Both the position numbers and the translations under genes were made by a program. From Oscillospiraceae bacterium (GTDB lineage: Bacteria > Bacillota > Clostridia > Oscillospirales > CAG-272), in NCBI GenBank assembly GCA_015064805.1, contig SVRN01000002.1:33078-97077 (forward strand): a stretch of DNA of 64,000 bases. Reading direction: 5' to 3'. Shown one piece after another: positions 50,732-60,538 of this stretch (position 1 is its first letter; every line of letters starts with the position of its first letter). The notes beneath the pieces were generated by a model. It was not told where the DNA came from. It made no database searches and saw nothing but the letters and a program-made list of their open reading frames with translations.

Positions 50732-52957
50732 ATGGATGCTGTCTTTTTGAAGCTGTTGAACATGAGCCTGACCGCGAGCTGGATCGTTTTGGCGGTGCTG
50801 GTGCTTCGTCTGCTACTCCAAAAAGCGCCCAAGTGGATCAACTGTCTGCTGTGGGGCGTGGTTGGCTTGCGTTTGATCTTTCCATTTTCCATCGAGAGTC
50901 TGTTCAGCCTGATCCCGAGTGCCGAGCCGCTGCCGAGCGACCTGCCCATGACGCAGACGCCCGCCATTGACAGCGGCTTTGAGGTGATCGACGAGGTGGT
51001 CAATCCCATCATTTACGATTCGTTCGCGCCCACGCCGACGATCAGCGCCAACCCGCTTCAGATCGTGATTGCCGTTGCGGCCATCGTGTGGCTGTGCGGT
51101 CTTATTGGCATGATCGTCTACGGTGTGATTTCTTATCTGCGCCTGCGCTTGCGAGTGAGAGCGTCCATCTGCCAGGACGGCAACGTGTATCTTTGCGACG
51201 ATATTGATTCACCTTTTATTCTCGGTGTGATCCGTCCTCGCATCTATCTGCCCTCGGGCATGACGCAGGAGCAGATGGGCTACGTCATCGGGCACGAGCG
51301 GGCGCATCTGCGTCGACTTGACCACGTCTGGAAGCCCATCGGCTTTATCCTTTTGTGCCTGTATTGGTTCAATCCGCTGCTGTGGTTGGCGTATATTCTT
51401 CTTTGCCGCGACATTGAAAAGGCGTGCGACGAAAAGGTGATCCGCGACATGGACGACGAGAGCAAAAAGGGCTATTCCGAAACGCTGGTGGCCTGCAGCG
51501 TGCACCGCCGTGCGGTCATGGCCTGCCCCTTGGCCTTTGGCGAGGTCGGGGTCAAGGATCGCATCAAGTCCGTTCTGCATTACAAAAAGCCTGCCTTCTG
51601 GATCATCCTCGTGGCGGTCGTCGCGCTGATCGTCACAGGCGTGTGCTTTTTGACGGATCCGCCGGGCAAGTTAGAAGACCCGCCTGCAGGAACCGAAGGG
51701 CCGACGGAGAATGATTTTGTCGACATCGACTATTACGAGTGGACGGGCGAGTATAGCAAAGAAGCATTTCTCGCTGCAGTTGATGGATACGTGCACAATG
51801 GAAAAACCCCCGTGGTATATCCCGACGGTACTATATTGCGAAATGTTCAGATTTCTGTCCCCTTTGTCATCAAGTCGTGCGGTGTGATAGCCCTCGGACG
51901 GGTAGCGGACGAGGCAGAAACGGAATATCAGCAGAGGACATACACCGGTGTTCGCACCTACGTGGAAGGATCAACCGCATATATTGACGTGAGTTGGAAG
52001 CATCAATCTGCAGACTATGATTCGCCTGAATATCCAAATGAGGTATGGTCATATGTGGTTAGAATCACGGATATGGAGGATGTGAAGCATTACTACTATT
52101 TTCGCGTAGATTATGGTGCCTTTTGGAAAAACAGCGGCACAACCGCCGACGGCGTGAACTGGTTTGTTGGTACCATTTTGGAGATCAACGACGATTCTTT
52201 TTTGGTCGAGCCTGCTGAGGGCACGCCCGAACGCAAGAGCGCAGACAGAATTATGGTGTCTCGTGCAACGAGCAACGACGAGGATGACCTCGTGATGCCG
52301 TATTTGCGCAAAGGTGAGGAGATCTACGTCTATTACACGGGAGGTATTGCCGAGTCTTATCCTGCACGGATCAATAAGGTGCGCATGATCGTACCCAAGT
52401 GGGCAACTGTTGTCGAGCAGCCCGAAAGCAGTATTTTTTACGACATTGATAACGATGGGCAAAAGGAATACTGTGTCATTGGATACGGGCCGGAGGAGGA
52501 CGGCAAGTATATTGTGGTTATCCGCGCATGGAACGAGGATGCTACGGTGCTGGAATATTCCAATTATTTTCTCTCGCCGTATATCTATAGTTCTTTGATC
52601 ATGTGTTCCGATGGCACTCTTTGGGTTGGCGGTGGAACGGCATGGGATGTGAGCATAAATCCTTCTTCTGAGATTCCAAGGCAGATCACCGTTGCAGACG
52701 GAAAAATGCTGTTTACCTACCCGTATGCGTATCTTACCATCATGACGTACGACGAGGTGGTTGCCGAGCTTGGCGAGCCGTTGGGTGAGCCAACGAAGCA
52801 ACAGGGGTATTATGAGGGGAAGGCGTATACGATCTATATGTATGAGTTTCCTTTCAATGAGGAATGGAACCTGCGCATAGACTTCAATGAAAAAAATATT
52901 GATGTTGGCGTAAAACGTCAATACGCATATCACTATTCGCTCACCCCCAAGGAATAA
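50732..52957 (+). CDS. M56-family (BlaR1-like) membrane metalloprotease sensor
   Basis: Signal-transducing protease of 741 residues. Membrane segments lie near residues 12-30, 38-58, 108-135 and 205-225, with the zinc motif His188-Glu189-x-x-His192 (GHERAHLRRLDH) and the downstream EKACDEKVIRDM containing the third ligand. A further membrane segment (FWIILVAVVALIVTGVCFLT) near residue 295 leads to a 430-residue extracytoplasmic region. That region has no visible penicillin-binding SxxK/KTG set, so it does not look like the beta-lactam sensor of BlaR1. Ligand unknown. Confidence 0.9.
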   Translation: MDAVFLKLLNMSLTASWIVLAVLVLRLLLQKAPKWINCLLWGVVGLRLIFPFSIESLFSLIPSAEPLPSDLPMTQTPAIDSGFEVIDEVVNPIIYDSFAPTPTISANPLQIVIAVAAIVWLCGLIGMIVYGVISYLRLRLRVRASICQDGNVYLCDDIDSPFILGVIRPRIYLPSGMTQEQMGYVIGHERAHLRRLDHVWKPIGFILLCLYWFNPLLWLAYILLCRDIEKACDEKVIRDMDDESKKGYSETLVACSVHRRAVMACPLAFGEVGVKDRIKSVLHYKKPAFWIILVAVVALIVTGVCFLTDPPGKLEDPPAGTEGPTENDFVDIDYYEWTGEYSKEAFLAAVDGYVHNGKTPVVYPDGTILRNVQISVPFVIKSCGVIALGRVADEAETEYQQRTYTGVRTYVEGSTAYIDVSWKHQSADYDSPEYPNEVWSYVVRITDMEDVKHYYYFRVDYGAFWKNSGTTADGVNWFVGTILEINDDSFLVEPAEGTPERKSADRIMVSRATSNDEDDLVMPYLRKGEEIYVYYTGGIAESYPARINKVRMIVPKWATVVEQPESSIFYDIDNDGQKEYCVIGYGPEEDGKYIVVIRAWNEDATVLEYSNYFLSPYIYSSLIMCSDGTLWVGGGTAWDVSINPSSEIPRQITVADGKMLFTYPYAYLTIMTYDEVVAELGEPLGEPTKQQGYYEGKAYTIYMYEFPFNEEWNLRIDFNEKNIDVGVKRQYAYHYSLTPKE

Positions 52958-52959
52958 AT

Positions 52960-53012
52960 AAAGCAAACGTCCCCACTCGCAATTTTTTGCGGGTGGGGAC
53001 GCTGTCGCTTGT
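52960..53012. terminator. Terminator between M56 gene and mnmA
   Basis: CGTCCCCAC (52968-52976) pairs with GTGGGGACG (52993-53001), extended inward by CTCGCA/TGCGGG pairs. T-rich sequence follows on the minus strand, so it mainly serves mnmA; the convergent M56 gene may also use it. Confidence 0.75.
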
Positions 53013-53015
53013 TGC

Positions 53016-54095
53016 TTATTCAATAATCCCCCCGCCGACGAGTAAGTCTCCGTCGTAGAACACGACGGACTGGCCGCGGGCGATGGCGCGCTGGGGCTCG
53101 TCAAACTCGACGCGGACGGTGCTCTCGCCCGTCGGGTAGACGGTCGCGGGGGCGGCCTTGTGGGCGTAGCGGATCTTGGCCTCGACGCGCATGGGGGCAC
53201 TCAGGGTGTCAAAGGGAATGAAATTGACCGATTTTGCTGTCAGGGTGCGGCTGTAAAGCTGTTCGTCGTCGCACAGCACCACGTCGCCCGTCTGCGCGTT
53301 TTTGTCGCAGACGTACATGGGGCGGCCGAGGGCGATGCCAAGGCCTTTGCGCTGGCCGATGGTGTAGTGCAGCATACCGGGGTGGTCGCCGAGCACGTTG
53401 CCGTCGCGGTCAACGAACTTGCCGGGGGTGGCAACGTGACCTGCGTAGCGGCGGATGAAATCGGCGTAGTTGCCGTCGGGAAGGAAGCAGATGTCCTGCG
53501 AGTCCTTACGGTCAGCACTTGCAAATCCGTGGGCGGCGGCGATCTCGCGTACCTCGGCCTTGGTCAATTCTCCCAGCGGAAAGCGCACGCGGGAGAGGAC
53601 GTCCTGCGAGAGCGACCACAGCATATAGGATTGGTCCTTTTTTTCGTCGCGCGCACAGTAGATGAGATAGCGGCCGTCCTGCTCGCAGATGCGGGCATAG
53701 TGGCCCGTGGCGGCGTATTCAAGGCCGTTGGCTCTGGCGAAGTCGATCAACGCGCCGAACTTGATGGTCTTATTGCAAATAACACAGGGGTTGGGGGTGC
53801 CGCCGTCAAGATAAGTGCGGACGAAATCGTCGACCACGCGATCGCAGAAGGTGCGCTCCAGGCGGCAGACGAGATGGGGGATGCCAAGACGGTCGGCCAC
53901 GGCGCGGGCGTCGCGGATGTCGGGGGTGAGATCGTCGGTCGTGCCGTCGGCGGCGGGGATGGGATCGCCGTCGCAAAACAGCTTCATGGTGACGCCGGTG
54001 ACGGCAAAGCCCTCTTGTTGCAGAAGGAGGGCGGCCACGGCGCTGTCAACGCCGCCGCTCATGGCGATCATGGCGGTGGGGGAGGGATGTATCAT
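53016..54095 (-). CDS. mnmA: tRNA 2-thiouridylase MnmA
   Basis: Installs the 2-thio group on U34 of Lys, Glu and Gln tRNAs. The start at 54095 (GAGGT site on the minus strand) gives 359 residues; longer in-frame starts lack a ribosome binding site. Visible motifs are the PP-loop AMSGGVDSAVAALLL, the catalytic Cys in TPNPCVICNK, the second Cys in DSQDICFLPDG and the C-terminal beta-barrel (HYTIGQRKGLGIALG onward). Complete. Confidence 0.95.
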   Translation of the reverse strand: MIHPSPTAMIAMSGGVDSAVAALLLQQEGFAVTGVTMKLFCDGDPIPAADGTTDDLTPDIRDARAVADRLGIPHLVCRLERTFCDRVVDDFVRTYLDGGTPNPCVICNKTIKFGALIDFARANGLEYAATGHYARICEQDGRYLIYCARDEKKDQSYMLWSLSQDVLSRVRFPLGELTKAEVREIAAAHGFASADRKDSQDICFLPDGNYADFIRRYAGHVATPGKFVDRDGNVLGDHPGMLHYTIGQRKGLGIALGRPMYVCDKNAQTGDVVLCDDEQLYSRTLTAKSVNFIPFDTLSAPMRVEAKIRYAHKAAPATVYPTGESTVRVEFDEPQRAIARGQSVVFYDGDLLVGGGIIE

Positions 54096-54124
54096 GTGGT
54101 ACCTCGTAATCATTGAGATTTTAT

Positions 54125-54511
54125 ACAACTTCTTCTTTTGACGCGCGTACAGCTTCGCGCCGCGCTGTGTCGGCTTTTAAGTCCTTTCTTTGTCGCTGAA
54201 CAAAGAAAGGACCAAAGAAAGTCAGCTCGGACGTTCCCTCCGAGGCCTCCCCCACTTTGCCGCTCTGCAAAGTGGAAAAGGAGAAAGACAGGAGTGCTTA
54301 TTCTGCATCGCTCGACGGGATGCCAACACGAGCGGCAGATATGCCAAAGCAAGAAATTTTGCGGGTTTCTTAAGGGCATTAGGCCCTTAAGTTCACTTTC
54401 TTGGTTCGTTCTTTCTTGAATGAGAAAGAATGAACACAAAGCGGTGCACCGAGCGCGCGAAGCTGGGCGAGGCTGTAGGAGAAGTTGCGAGAAAATCAGC
54501 TAAACTGCCTT
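54125..54511. repeat. Hairpin-rich intergenic region between mnmA and trmL
   Basis: No gene is supported here. Four long inverted repeats are spaced through it: CCTTTCTTTGT 54183-54193 with ACAAAGAAAGG 54200-54210; CCACTTTGC 54252-54260 with GCAAAGTGG 54267-54275; CTTAAGGGC 54369-54377 with GCCCTTAAG 54383-54391; and GTTCGTTCTTTCT 54404-54416 with AGAAAGAATGAAC 54423-54435 (one G-T pair). The style resembles the region at 45948-46334. Confidence 0.65.
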
Positions 54512-55015
54512 TCACTCATCCCACCGATGCTCATGCAACTCGCCCTCGGTCTGAAATCCCTCAAACTCCCACTGCCGCAACACTTCATAAGCCGCAACGG
54601 CAACGGAATTGGACAAATTCAGCGAGCGCAGCGTCGGCAGCATGGGAATACGAACGCAATCCCCCGGATGTTGCAAAAGTAGTTCCTCGGGCAAGCCGCG
54701 CGACTCGGGCCCGAACATCAGATAGATCTCGCCCTCGTAGTGTGCGTCGACGTGGCGCGTTCTGCCCTTGGTGGTGAAATAGAATACGTGTGCATCGGGG
54801 TGTTGCTCGTAAAACGCCTCGACGTTGTCGTAATAGGTAATGTTCAGCTTGTCCCAATAATCCAGTCCCGCGCGGCGCAAGTGCTTATCGTCGGTCGAAA
54901 AGCCAAGCGGGCGGATCAGGTGAAGATCCGCTCCCGTGATGGCGCAGGTGCGGGAGATGTTGCCCGTGTTGGCGTGGATCTCGGGCTGATACAGTACGAT
55001 GTGTAGCTTGTTCAT
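54512..55015 (-). CDS. trmL: tRNA (cytidine/uridine34-2'-O)-methyltransferase TrmL
   Basis: SPOUT methyltransferase of 167 residues. Opens MNKLHIVLYQPEIHANTGNI with the catalytic Arg in SRTCAITGADLHLIRPLGF; the knot motifs are YLMFGPESRGLPEELL and IPMLPTLRSLNLSNSVAVAA. It modifies the wobble base of leucine tRNAs in relatives. It has its own promoter and a clear start on the minus strand, divergent from secA. Confidence 0.94.
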   Translation of the reverse strand: MNKLHIVLYQPEIHANTGNISRTCAITGADLHLIRPLGFSTDDKHLRRAGLDYWDKLNITYYDNVEAFYEQHPDAHVFYFTTKGRTRHVDAHYEGEIYLMFGPESRGLPEELLLQHPGDCVRIPMLPTLRSLNLSNSVAVAAYEVLRQWEFEGFQTEGELHEHRWDE

Positions 55016-55056
55016 GGAAAAGCAAACCTCCGTGGATACGGTGCGACGTTGCCTTT

Positions 55057-55085
55057 ATTGTAGCACAGCATACGGCGCGCGTCAA
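55057..55085 (-). promoter_or_regulatory. Promoter of trmL
   Basis: On the minus strand TTGACG (55080-55085) and TACAAT (55057-55062), 17-bp spacer. Confidence 0.85.
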
Positions 55086-55232
55086 GAAGCGATAAAAATG
55101 TTCCATAAAATTTACAATTATTTTTCTTATTCTACACATATATGCTGTATAATAATTTATAATTATATGCATTTGTGCGCGGTGCTTTGCCGCGCTGACC
55201 ATACCAAAGGACACGAAAGGATGGAATGACCC

Positions 55233-57992
55233 ATGTCTTTGATTACGAAAATTTTTGGAACTTACAGCGACCATCAGCTCAAAAAGCTTGAGCCCATCGT
55301 GCGCTCGGTTGAAGCACTGGCGGATCGATACGCTGCCATGAGCGAGAGCGAGCTGCGCGGCGTGACCGAGGTTTTGCGCGGTCGTCTTGCCGCGGGTGAA
55401 ACGCTGGACGATATTTTGCCCGATGCCTTTGCCGCCGTGCGCGAAGCCGACTGGCGCGTGCTGGGCAAGCGCCCCTTCCGCGTGCAGATCATCGGCGGTA
55501 TTTTGCTCCATCAGGGACGCATCGCCGAGATGAAAACGGGTGAGGGTAAAACGCTGGTTGCGACGCTGCCTGCCTATCTGAACGCACTGTCGGGCAAGGG
55601 TGTGCATATCGTTACGGTCAACGACTATCTGGCACGCCGCGACAGCGAGGAGATGGGCCGCGTGTACGGCTATCTCGGGCTCAAGACGGGTCTGGTCGTT
55701 CACGGTCAGAGCAAGGCGGAAAAGAGAGCCGCCTACGCCGCCGACATCACCTACGGCACCAACAACGAATACGGCTTCGACTATCTGCGCGATAACATGG
55801 TCGTTTACAAGGAAAACATGGTTCAGCGCGGCCATGAGTTTGCCATCGTCGACGAGGTCGACTCCATTCTGATCGACGAGGCGAGAACGCCTTTGATTAT
55901 TTCGGGGGCCGGCGAGGAGAGCACCGATCTGTACGACCGCGCCGACCGCTTCGTCCGCACGCTTCGCAAGTTCGTTATCAAGGAGATGGACGACAAGGAG
56001 GAGCAGGACGATATCGACGCGGATTATATCGTCGATGAAAAGGCCAATCGTGCCACCCTCACGCCCCGCGGTGCCGAACGCGCCGAGCGTTATTTTGAGC
56101 TTGAGAATTTCACCGATCCCGAAAACTCGACCATCGCCCATCACGTCAACCAGGCCATCCGCGCTCACGGCTGCATGAAGCGCGACGTCGACTATATCGT
56201 CAACGATAAGGGCGTTATCATCGTCGACTCGTTCACGGGTCGTCTGATGCCCGGTCGCCGCTATTCCAACGGCTTGCATCAGGCCATCGAGGCAAAAGAG
56301 GGCGTCAAGATCCAGAAGGAAAACAAGACGCTGGCGACCATCACCTTCCAGAACTATTTCCGTATGTACCGCAAGCTGTCGGGTATGACGGGTACGGCGC
56401 TGACCGAGGAAAACGAGTTCCGCGAGATCTATGCGCTGGACGTGGTCGAGGTTCCCACCAACCGCCCCATGATCCGTAACGACCGTCCGGACGCGGTCTA
56501 CAAGAACGTCAAGGGAAAATACGACGCCATCATCCGTCAGATCGTCGAGTGCCACGAAAAGGGTCAGCCTATTCTGGTCGGTACGGTCGATATTGAAAAG
56601 TCTGAGCTGCTCTCCAAACTGCTCAAGCACGCGGGCATTCCGCACACGGTGCTCAACGCGAAGCTGCACGAAAAAGAGGCTGAGATCGTCGCGCAGGCAG
56701 GTAAGCTGGGCGCGGTCACCATCTCGACCAACATGGCGGGCCGCGGTACCGATATTATGCTGGGCGGTAATCCCGAGTATATGGCCAAGGCCGAGATGCG
56801 CGAGATGGGCATTGACGAGGTACTGATCGCCTCCTCGACGGGTACGGCCGAAACGGACGACGAAAAGGTCATGAGCACGCGGGCGATCTTCCGCGAGCTG
56901 CATGAGAAATATAAGAAGGAGATCGAGCCCGAGGCACAGAAGGTGCGCGAGGCGGGCGGCTTGTTCATTCTCGGTACCGAGCGTCACGAGTCCCGTCGTA
57001 TCGACAACCAGCTTCGTGGCCGTTCGGGCCGTCAGGGTGACCCGGGTGAATCCCGCTTCTATCTGTCGCTGGAGGACGATCTGATGCGCCTGTTTGGCAG
57101 TGAGCGTATTCTGACCATGGTTTCCAACATGGGTCTGCCGGACGATATGCCCATTGACGCACGCATTTTGTCGGGTGCCATCGAGTCGGCGCAAAAGCGT
57201 CTGGAGGATCAGAACTTCAAGCGCCGTAAGTACGTGCTGTCTTACGACGACATCATGAATCAGCAGAGAAATATCATCTACAGTCAGCGCGGCGAGGTGC
57301 TCAACGGTCAGAATATCACCGAGACCATCCAGCGCATGATCGAAACGACGGTGAGCGAAACGGTGGCCCGTTATACCTCGGGTGAGGCGCACGCCGACTG
57401 GGATCTGGTCGGACTTCGCAACTATTATATGGGACTTCTGACGCAGGAGGGCGATTTCAATTATACGCCCGAGGACGTCAAGAGATTGCGCCGCGAGCAT
57501 ATCAGCGACGAGCTGATCGTCCGCGCGCTGGAGGTATATCACGGCAAAGAAACGCTGTTCGGCGAGGAGATCTTCCGCGAGGTTGAGCGTGCGATCCTGC
57601 TTCAGAACGTCGACCGCGCCTGGATGGAGCACATCGACGCGATGGACGACCTCAAGGGCAGCATTGGCTTGCAGTCCTACGCCAACCGTGATCCCGTGGT
57701 CGAGTACCGTATTCAGGGCTTTGAGATGTTCGACGGTATGGTCGGTGAGATCCGCGAGAACACCGTGCGCATGATCCTATCCGCCGTGCCGCGCCAGAAG
57801 GTTGAGCGCGTGCAGGTGGCCAACCCTCTGACCGAGGGCTTTGAGGGCGCTAAGACGGCACCCAAGAGAATCGTACTGACACCGCGAACCAACGCGGCCA
57901 AGGTCGGTCGTAACGATCCCTGCCCCTGCGGTAGCGGAAAGAAATACAAGAAGTGCTGTGGCGCAAACGCCGCAGGCTCGGATGACGAATAA
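55233..57992 (+). CDS. secA: Preprotein translocase ATPase SecA
   Basis: Motor of the Sec pathway. The 919 residues contain Walker A ([20 protein letters not shown]), the DEAD-like [16 protein letters not shown], the preprotein cross-linking domain, helicase motif [16 protein letters not shown], the helical wing and the C-terminal zinc SEC-C tail [16 protein letters not shown]. The leader 55100-55170 is very AT-rich and has TATAAT at 55148-55153, but a convincing -35 box is not seen. Two unknown membrane-protein genes follow closely. Confidence 0.97.
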   Translation: MSLITKIFGTYSDHQLKKLEPIVRSVEALADRYAAMSESELRGVTEVLRGRLAAGETLDDILPDAFAAVREADWRVLGKRPFRVQIIGGILLHQGRIAEMKTGEGKTLVATLPAYLNALSGKGVHIVTVNDYLARRDSEEMGRVYGYLGLKTGLVVHGQSKAEKRAAYAADITYGTNNEYGFDYLRDNMVVYKENMVQRGHEFAIVDEVDSILIDEARTPLIISGAGEESTDLYDRADRFVRTLRKFVIKEMDDKEEQDDIDADYIVDEKANRATLTPRGAERAERYFELENFTDPENSTIAHHVNQAIRAHGCMKRDVDYIVNDKGVIIVDSFTGRLMPGRRYSNGLHQAIEAKEGVKIQKENKTLATITFQNYFRMYRKLSGMTGTALTEENEFREIYALDVVEVPTNRPMIRNDRPDAVYKNVKGKYDAIIRQIVECHEKGQPILVGTVDIEKSELLSKLLKHAGIPHTVLNAKLHEKEAEIVAQAGKLGAVTISTNMAGRGTDIMLGGNPEYMAKAEMREMGIDEVLIASSTGTAETDDEKVMSTRAIFRELHEKYKKEIEPEAQKVREAGGLFILGTERHESRRIDNQLRGRSGRQGDPGESRFYLSLEDDLMRLFGSERILTMVSNMGLPDDMPIDARILSGAIESAQKRLEDQNFKRRKYVLSYDDIMNQQRNIIYSQRGEVLNGQNITETIQRMIETTVSETVARYTSGEAHADWDLVGLRNYYMGLLTQEGDFNYTPEDVKRLRREHISDELIVRALEVYHGKETLFGEEIFREVERAILLQNVDRAWMEHIDAMDDLKGSIGLQSYANRDPVVEYRIQGFEMFDGMVGEIRENTVRMILSAVPRQKVERVQVANPLTEGFEGAKTAPKRIVLTPRTNAAKVGRNDPCPCGSGKKYKKCCGANAAGSDDE

Positions 57993-58022
57993 ACGGCAAT
58001 CCAAGTGAAAGGAGGGAGCGAC

Positions 58023-58754
58023 TTGGGCTGGGGACTTTTGTTCTTTGGTTATTTTCTTGAATATATTTTGGGTATGAACGCCATGTTCGCTCCCTTCGTT
58101 CACGTGATCGGCTGTGCGCTGATGATCGTTGGCGCCAACGGGCTCTCACGCTACTGTCGCAGCTTCAAGCGGGTGTGGGTGAGTGCGTGGGCACTCATGG
58201 TGCCTGCCGTGTTGCGTACGCTCGTTGATCTGAACGCGCTGTTTGCCTGGAATATTCCTTTTGTGGGCGGCATCTTAAAATCGGCGGTCTATTGGGCGAA
58301 TCTTTATTTGATGGTTCTGTTTCACGTCTTTTTGGCACTGGCCGTCAAGGAGCTGGCCTTGCGCGTGGGCGTGTCCAAAAACGCCGTGCGCGCCGTTCGC
58401 AATCTCGTTATGATGGCGATCTACGTGGTGCTGGTCCTGATACAGACGATTTTTCCCGTGGAGTCCGTGCTCCGCGTGCTGTATCCCGTGACGCTGCTCG
58501 CACAGCTGATCTGGGTGATCTGCAACTGCGTGATGCTGTATTCCTGCTATATGCGCATTGCGCCTGCCAACGAAAGCGACACGCGCCCGCCATCCCGCTT
58601 TGCTTTTATCAACCGCATGCGGGCAGCGTTTGAATCGCACGAGCAAAAGGCCATTGACGCCGACCGCGCCTATCATGCGGAAAATGCTCGCCGGGCCAAT
58701 GAGAAACGGATGGCACGCAGCTCTCGCAAGCAAGCGAAAAAGCGCAACAAATAG
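58023..58754 (+). CDS. Polytopic membrane protein of unknown function
   Basis: A 243-residue protein from a TTG start, chosen because AAAGGAGGG lies directly upstream. Six or so hydrophobic segments occupy residues 1-180 (GWGLLFFGYFLEYILG, LMIVGANGLS, AVYWANLYLMVLFHVFLALA, LVMMAIYVVLVLIQTIFPV, LLAQLIWVICNCVML). The C-terminal about 60 residues are highly charged, with Ala/Arg/Lys-rich helical sequence. No family recognised. Only 30 nt separate it from secA, so it is probably co-transcribed, and it is followed by a second membrane protein. Confidence 0.75.
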   Translation: MGWGLLFFGYFLEYILGMNAMFAPFVHVIGCALMIVGANGLSRYCRSFKRVWVSAWALMVPAVLRTLVDLNALFAWNIPFVGGILKSAVYWANLYLMVLFHVFLALAVKELALRVGVSKNAVRAVRNLVMMAIYVVLVLIQTIFPVESVLRVLYPVTLLAQLIWVICNCVMLYSCYMRIAPANESDTRPPSRFAFINRMRAAFESHEQKAIDADRAYHAENARRANEKRMARSSRKQAKKRNK

Positions 58755-58780
58755 AGTTGATCTTAAAAAGGAGTCAACGA

Positions 58781-60289
58781 ATGACGAAACAAACCACTGC
58801 TTTACAAAAAATCAACTGGCGTATGGGGCTTTGGCTTCCTGCCGTGATCATATTGAGCAATCCGTATCTGCACGTGCTGGACCTGATGCCCGATGCGATC
58901 GGGTACGTGCTGTTGCTGATCGCGCTGCGCCGCGTGTCTGCGCTGGACGAGAGCTTCGGCGAGGTGGCCCGTGCCTTTAAGCGTTTGGCGTTGCTCAGCG
59001 TCGCACGCCTTATCGGTTTGGTCTGGGTATATACCGCAACGAGCGCGAGTGAGCAGCCGACGCTGATCCTGATCTTGTGCTTCGTGTTTGGCGTACTGGA
59101 ATTGATGACCGTACTGCCTGCCTGCCATCAGCTGTTCCGCGGCTTGTCCTATATTGGAACGCGACTGGACGGACGCATTATTTTTGAAAACGCGCACAAG
59201 CGTAAGCTGGACCGCTTGACGGAGCAGTTGCGTCGCGCCGAGCAGACGGGCGAGTGGAGCGAGGAGCGTTGTCGCAAGGTCGATCGCAAGCTGCGCCGAC
59301 TGGCAAGACGCTCGAGCGGCGACATTACCGACAGGATGTGCTTCGTCTGCCAGTCCTTTGCCGTGGTCAAAACGGTGCTTTGCGTCCTGCCCGAGATGGC
59401 GGCGCTTTCGCAAGCGCCCTACGACGCGGGTGCGACCAATTTCAACTGGTACGCCTACATCAACGGCTTCCGCGCGATGGCGTGGTTGACCGTTTCGATC
59501 GTCGGCATCGTATGGTTGTGCCGCGTGACGGTGTACTGCTGTCGCATCGCCAAGGATACGCTGCTGTGGGAGCAGCTGGCGCAGGCGTGCGATGAGGACG
59601 AGCGTCAACACCCCGAGCGTATTCCCAAAAAGAGATTGCGCTCTGCCATGATCTGCCTGACCGTTGCCTTTGCCTTTTGCGTCAATCTGCAAATGGAGGG
59701 CATCAATTATCTGCCCGGTTTCGTCACGCCACTGGCGATGCTTTGCGCGGTTGCCTTCCTCTGGCCCTACCTGGCGCGGACGGTTCGCCTCGTTTGTACG
59801 ACGGTCTATTCGCTCGGCGCGTTGGTCTCAATCTATTTTTACGTATCCTGCCTGAAATTTTTCACCGAATACGATATCGTACAATACAATTACCGTTGGG
59901 ACGTGCGTGAGGCCTATGACGCGCTCGTGCTGGGCAATATGTGGATGGAGCTGGCCTTCATGCTTTTGACGCTGGTGGCAACCTGGGCACTTCTTTGCTC
60001 GCTCATCGGCCGTTATGCGGGCAAGAGCCATATGGGCACGCATCAGTATACGTCGGCGCAGCTGGATACACAGCGGAAAAGAGCACTCAAAAGGTATTTG
60101 TTGGTTCCCGCGATTTTGGGCGTTGTCATGATCGTCGTGCGCGCGATATATTACGCCGGATTGCCCGAGGAGGGCATGATCTGGGTGGCAGATTTTGCCG
60201 TAGCGGCGGTGTTTGCCGTGTTCGCGGGGGTGCGCATCTGGAACGTGCGCGACGAGCTGAACGTCGAGCATATGCTGAATCTGTCTTGA
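58781..60289 (+). CDS. Large polytopic membrane protein of unknown function
   Basis: A 502-residue protein (AAAGGAG site, ATG at 58781). The N-terminal region LSNPYLHVLDLMPDAIGYVL with LLIALRRVS is a motif I have seen in uncharacterised clostridial membrane proteins. A charged cytoplasmic loop (residues about 130-190) divides two blocks of hydrophobic segments, ten or more in total. It is 26 nt after the preceding membrane-protein gene, and both probably belong to the secA transcript. No enzymatic motif is visible. Confidence 0.75.
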   Translation: MTKQTTALQKINWRMGLWLPAVIILSNPYLHVLDLMPDAIGYVLLLIALRRVSALDESFGEVARAFKRLALLSVARLIGLVWVYTATSASEQPTLILILCFVFGVLELMTVLPACHQLFRGLSYIGTRLDGRIIFENAHKRKLDRLTEQLRRAEQTGEWSEERCRKVDRKLRRLARRSSGDITDRMCFVCQSFAVVKTVLCVLPEMAALSQAPYDAGATNFNWYAYINGFRAMAWLTVSIVGIVWLCRVTVYCCRIAKDTLLWEQLAQACDEDERQHPERIPKKRLRSAMICLTVAFAFCVNLQMEGINYLPGFVTPLAMLCAVAFLWPYLARTVRLVCTTVYSLGALVSIYFYVSCLKFFTEYDIVQYNYRWDVREAYDALVLGNMWMELAFMLLTLVATWALLCSLIGRYAGKSHMGTHQYTSAQLDTQRKRALKRYLLVPAILGVVMIVVRAIYYAGLPEEGMIWVADFAVAAVFAVFAGVRIWNVRDELNVEHMLNLS

Positions 60290-60294
60290 TATTG

Positions 60295-60347
60295 GTATAG
60301 TCGAGGGCAAAAGCTCGCATACTATTCTTGCCATTCGAGTGAATGGC
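60295..60347 (+). promoter_or_regulatory. Sigma-G-type sporulation promoter with leader hairpin
   Basis: GTATA (60295-60299) and CATACTA (60318-60324) are separated by exactly 18 bp, a full match to the Bacillus sigma-G consensus; no good sigma-A pair is seen. A perfect 7-bp hairpin (GCCATTC 60330-60336 with GAATGGC 60341-60347) lies in the leader just before the ribosome binding site of the downstream microprotein. Confidence 0.65.
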
Positions 60348-60360
60348 GAAGGAGAGTATT

Positions 60361-60522
60361 ATGATGCAGAATCAGCAGAACAATCAAAACAAGAACCAGA
60401 ACAACAATCAGAATAACAATCAGAATAACAATCAGAATCAGAACAACAACCAGAATTATCAGAATAATCAGAATAAGAACCAGAATAAGAACGAGCGCGA
60501 GGAAAACAGACGCGAGTTTTGA
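60361..60522 (+). CDS. Asn/Gln-rich 53-residue microprotein, possibly spore-associated
   Basis: An ATG preceded by AAGGAG at 60348-60353 opens a 53-codon frame ended by TGA. Thirty-nine of 53 residues are Asn (26) or Gln (13), in irregular QNNN and KNQN units, closed by a charged tail (NEREENRREF). There is no signal peptide or hydrophobic segment. In composition it resembles gamma-type small acid-soluble spore proteins of Bacillus, though no homology is claimed. The sigma-G-type promoter, a proper ribosome binding site and a following terminator make it a self-contained gene. It is too short for usual ORF cut-offs. Confidence 0.75.
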   Translation: MMQNQQNNQNKNQNNNQNNNQNNNQNQNNNQNYQNNQNKNQNKNEREENRREF

Positions 60523-60538
60523 TCGGTTACGAAAAACG

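Noticed and set aside
54885..57632. A 915-codon open frame on the minus strand antisense to secA
   Set aside because: It is a shadow of secA codon bias in GC-rich DNA; it has no family resemblance, no ribosome binding site and would run through the trmL gene region.
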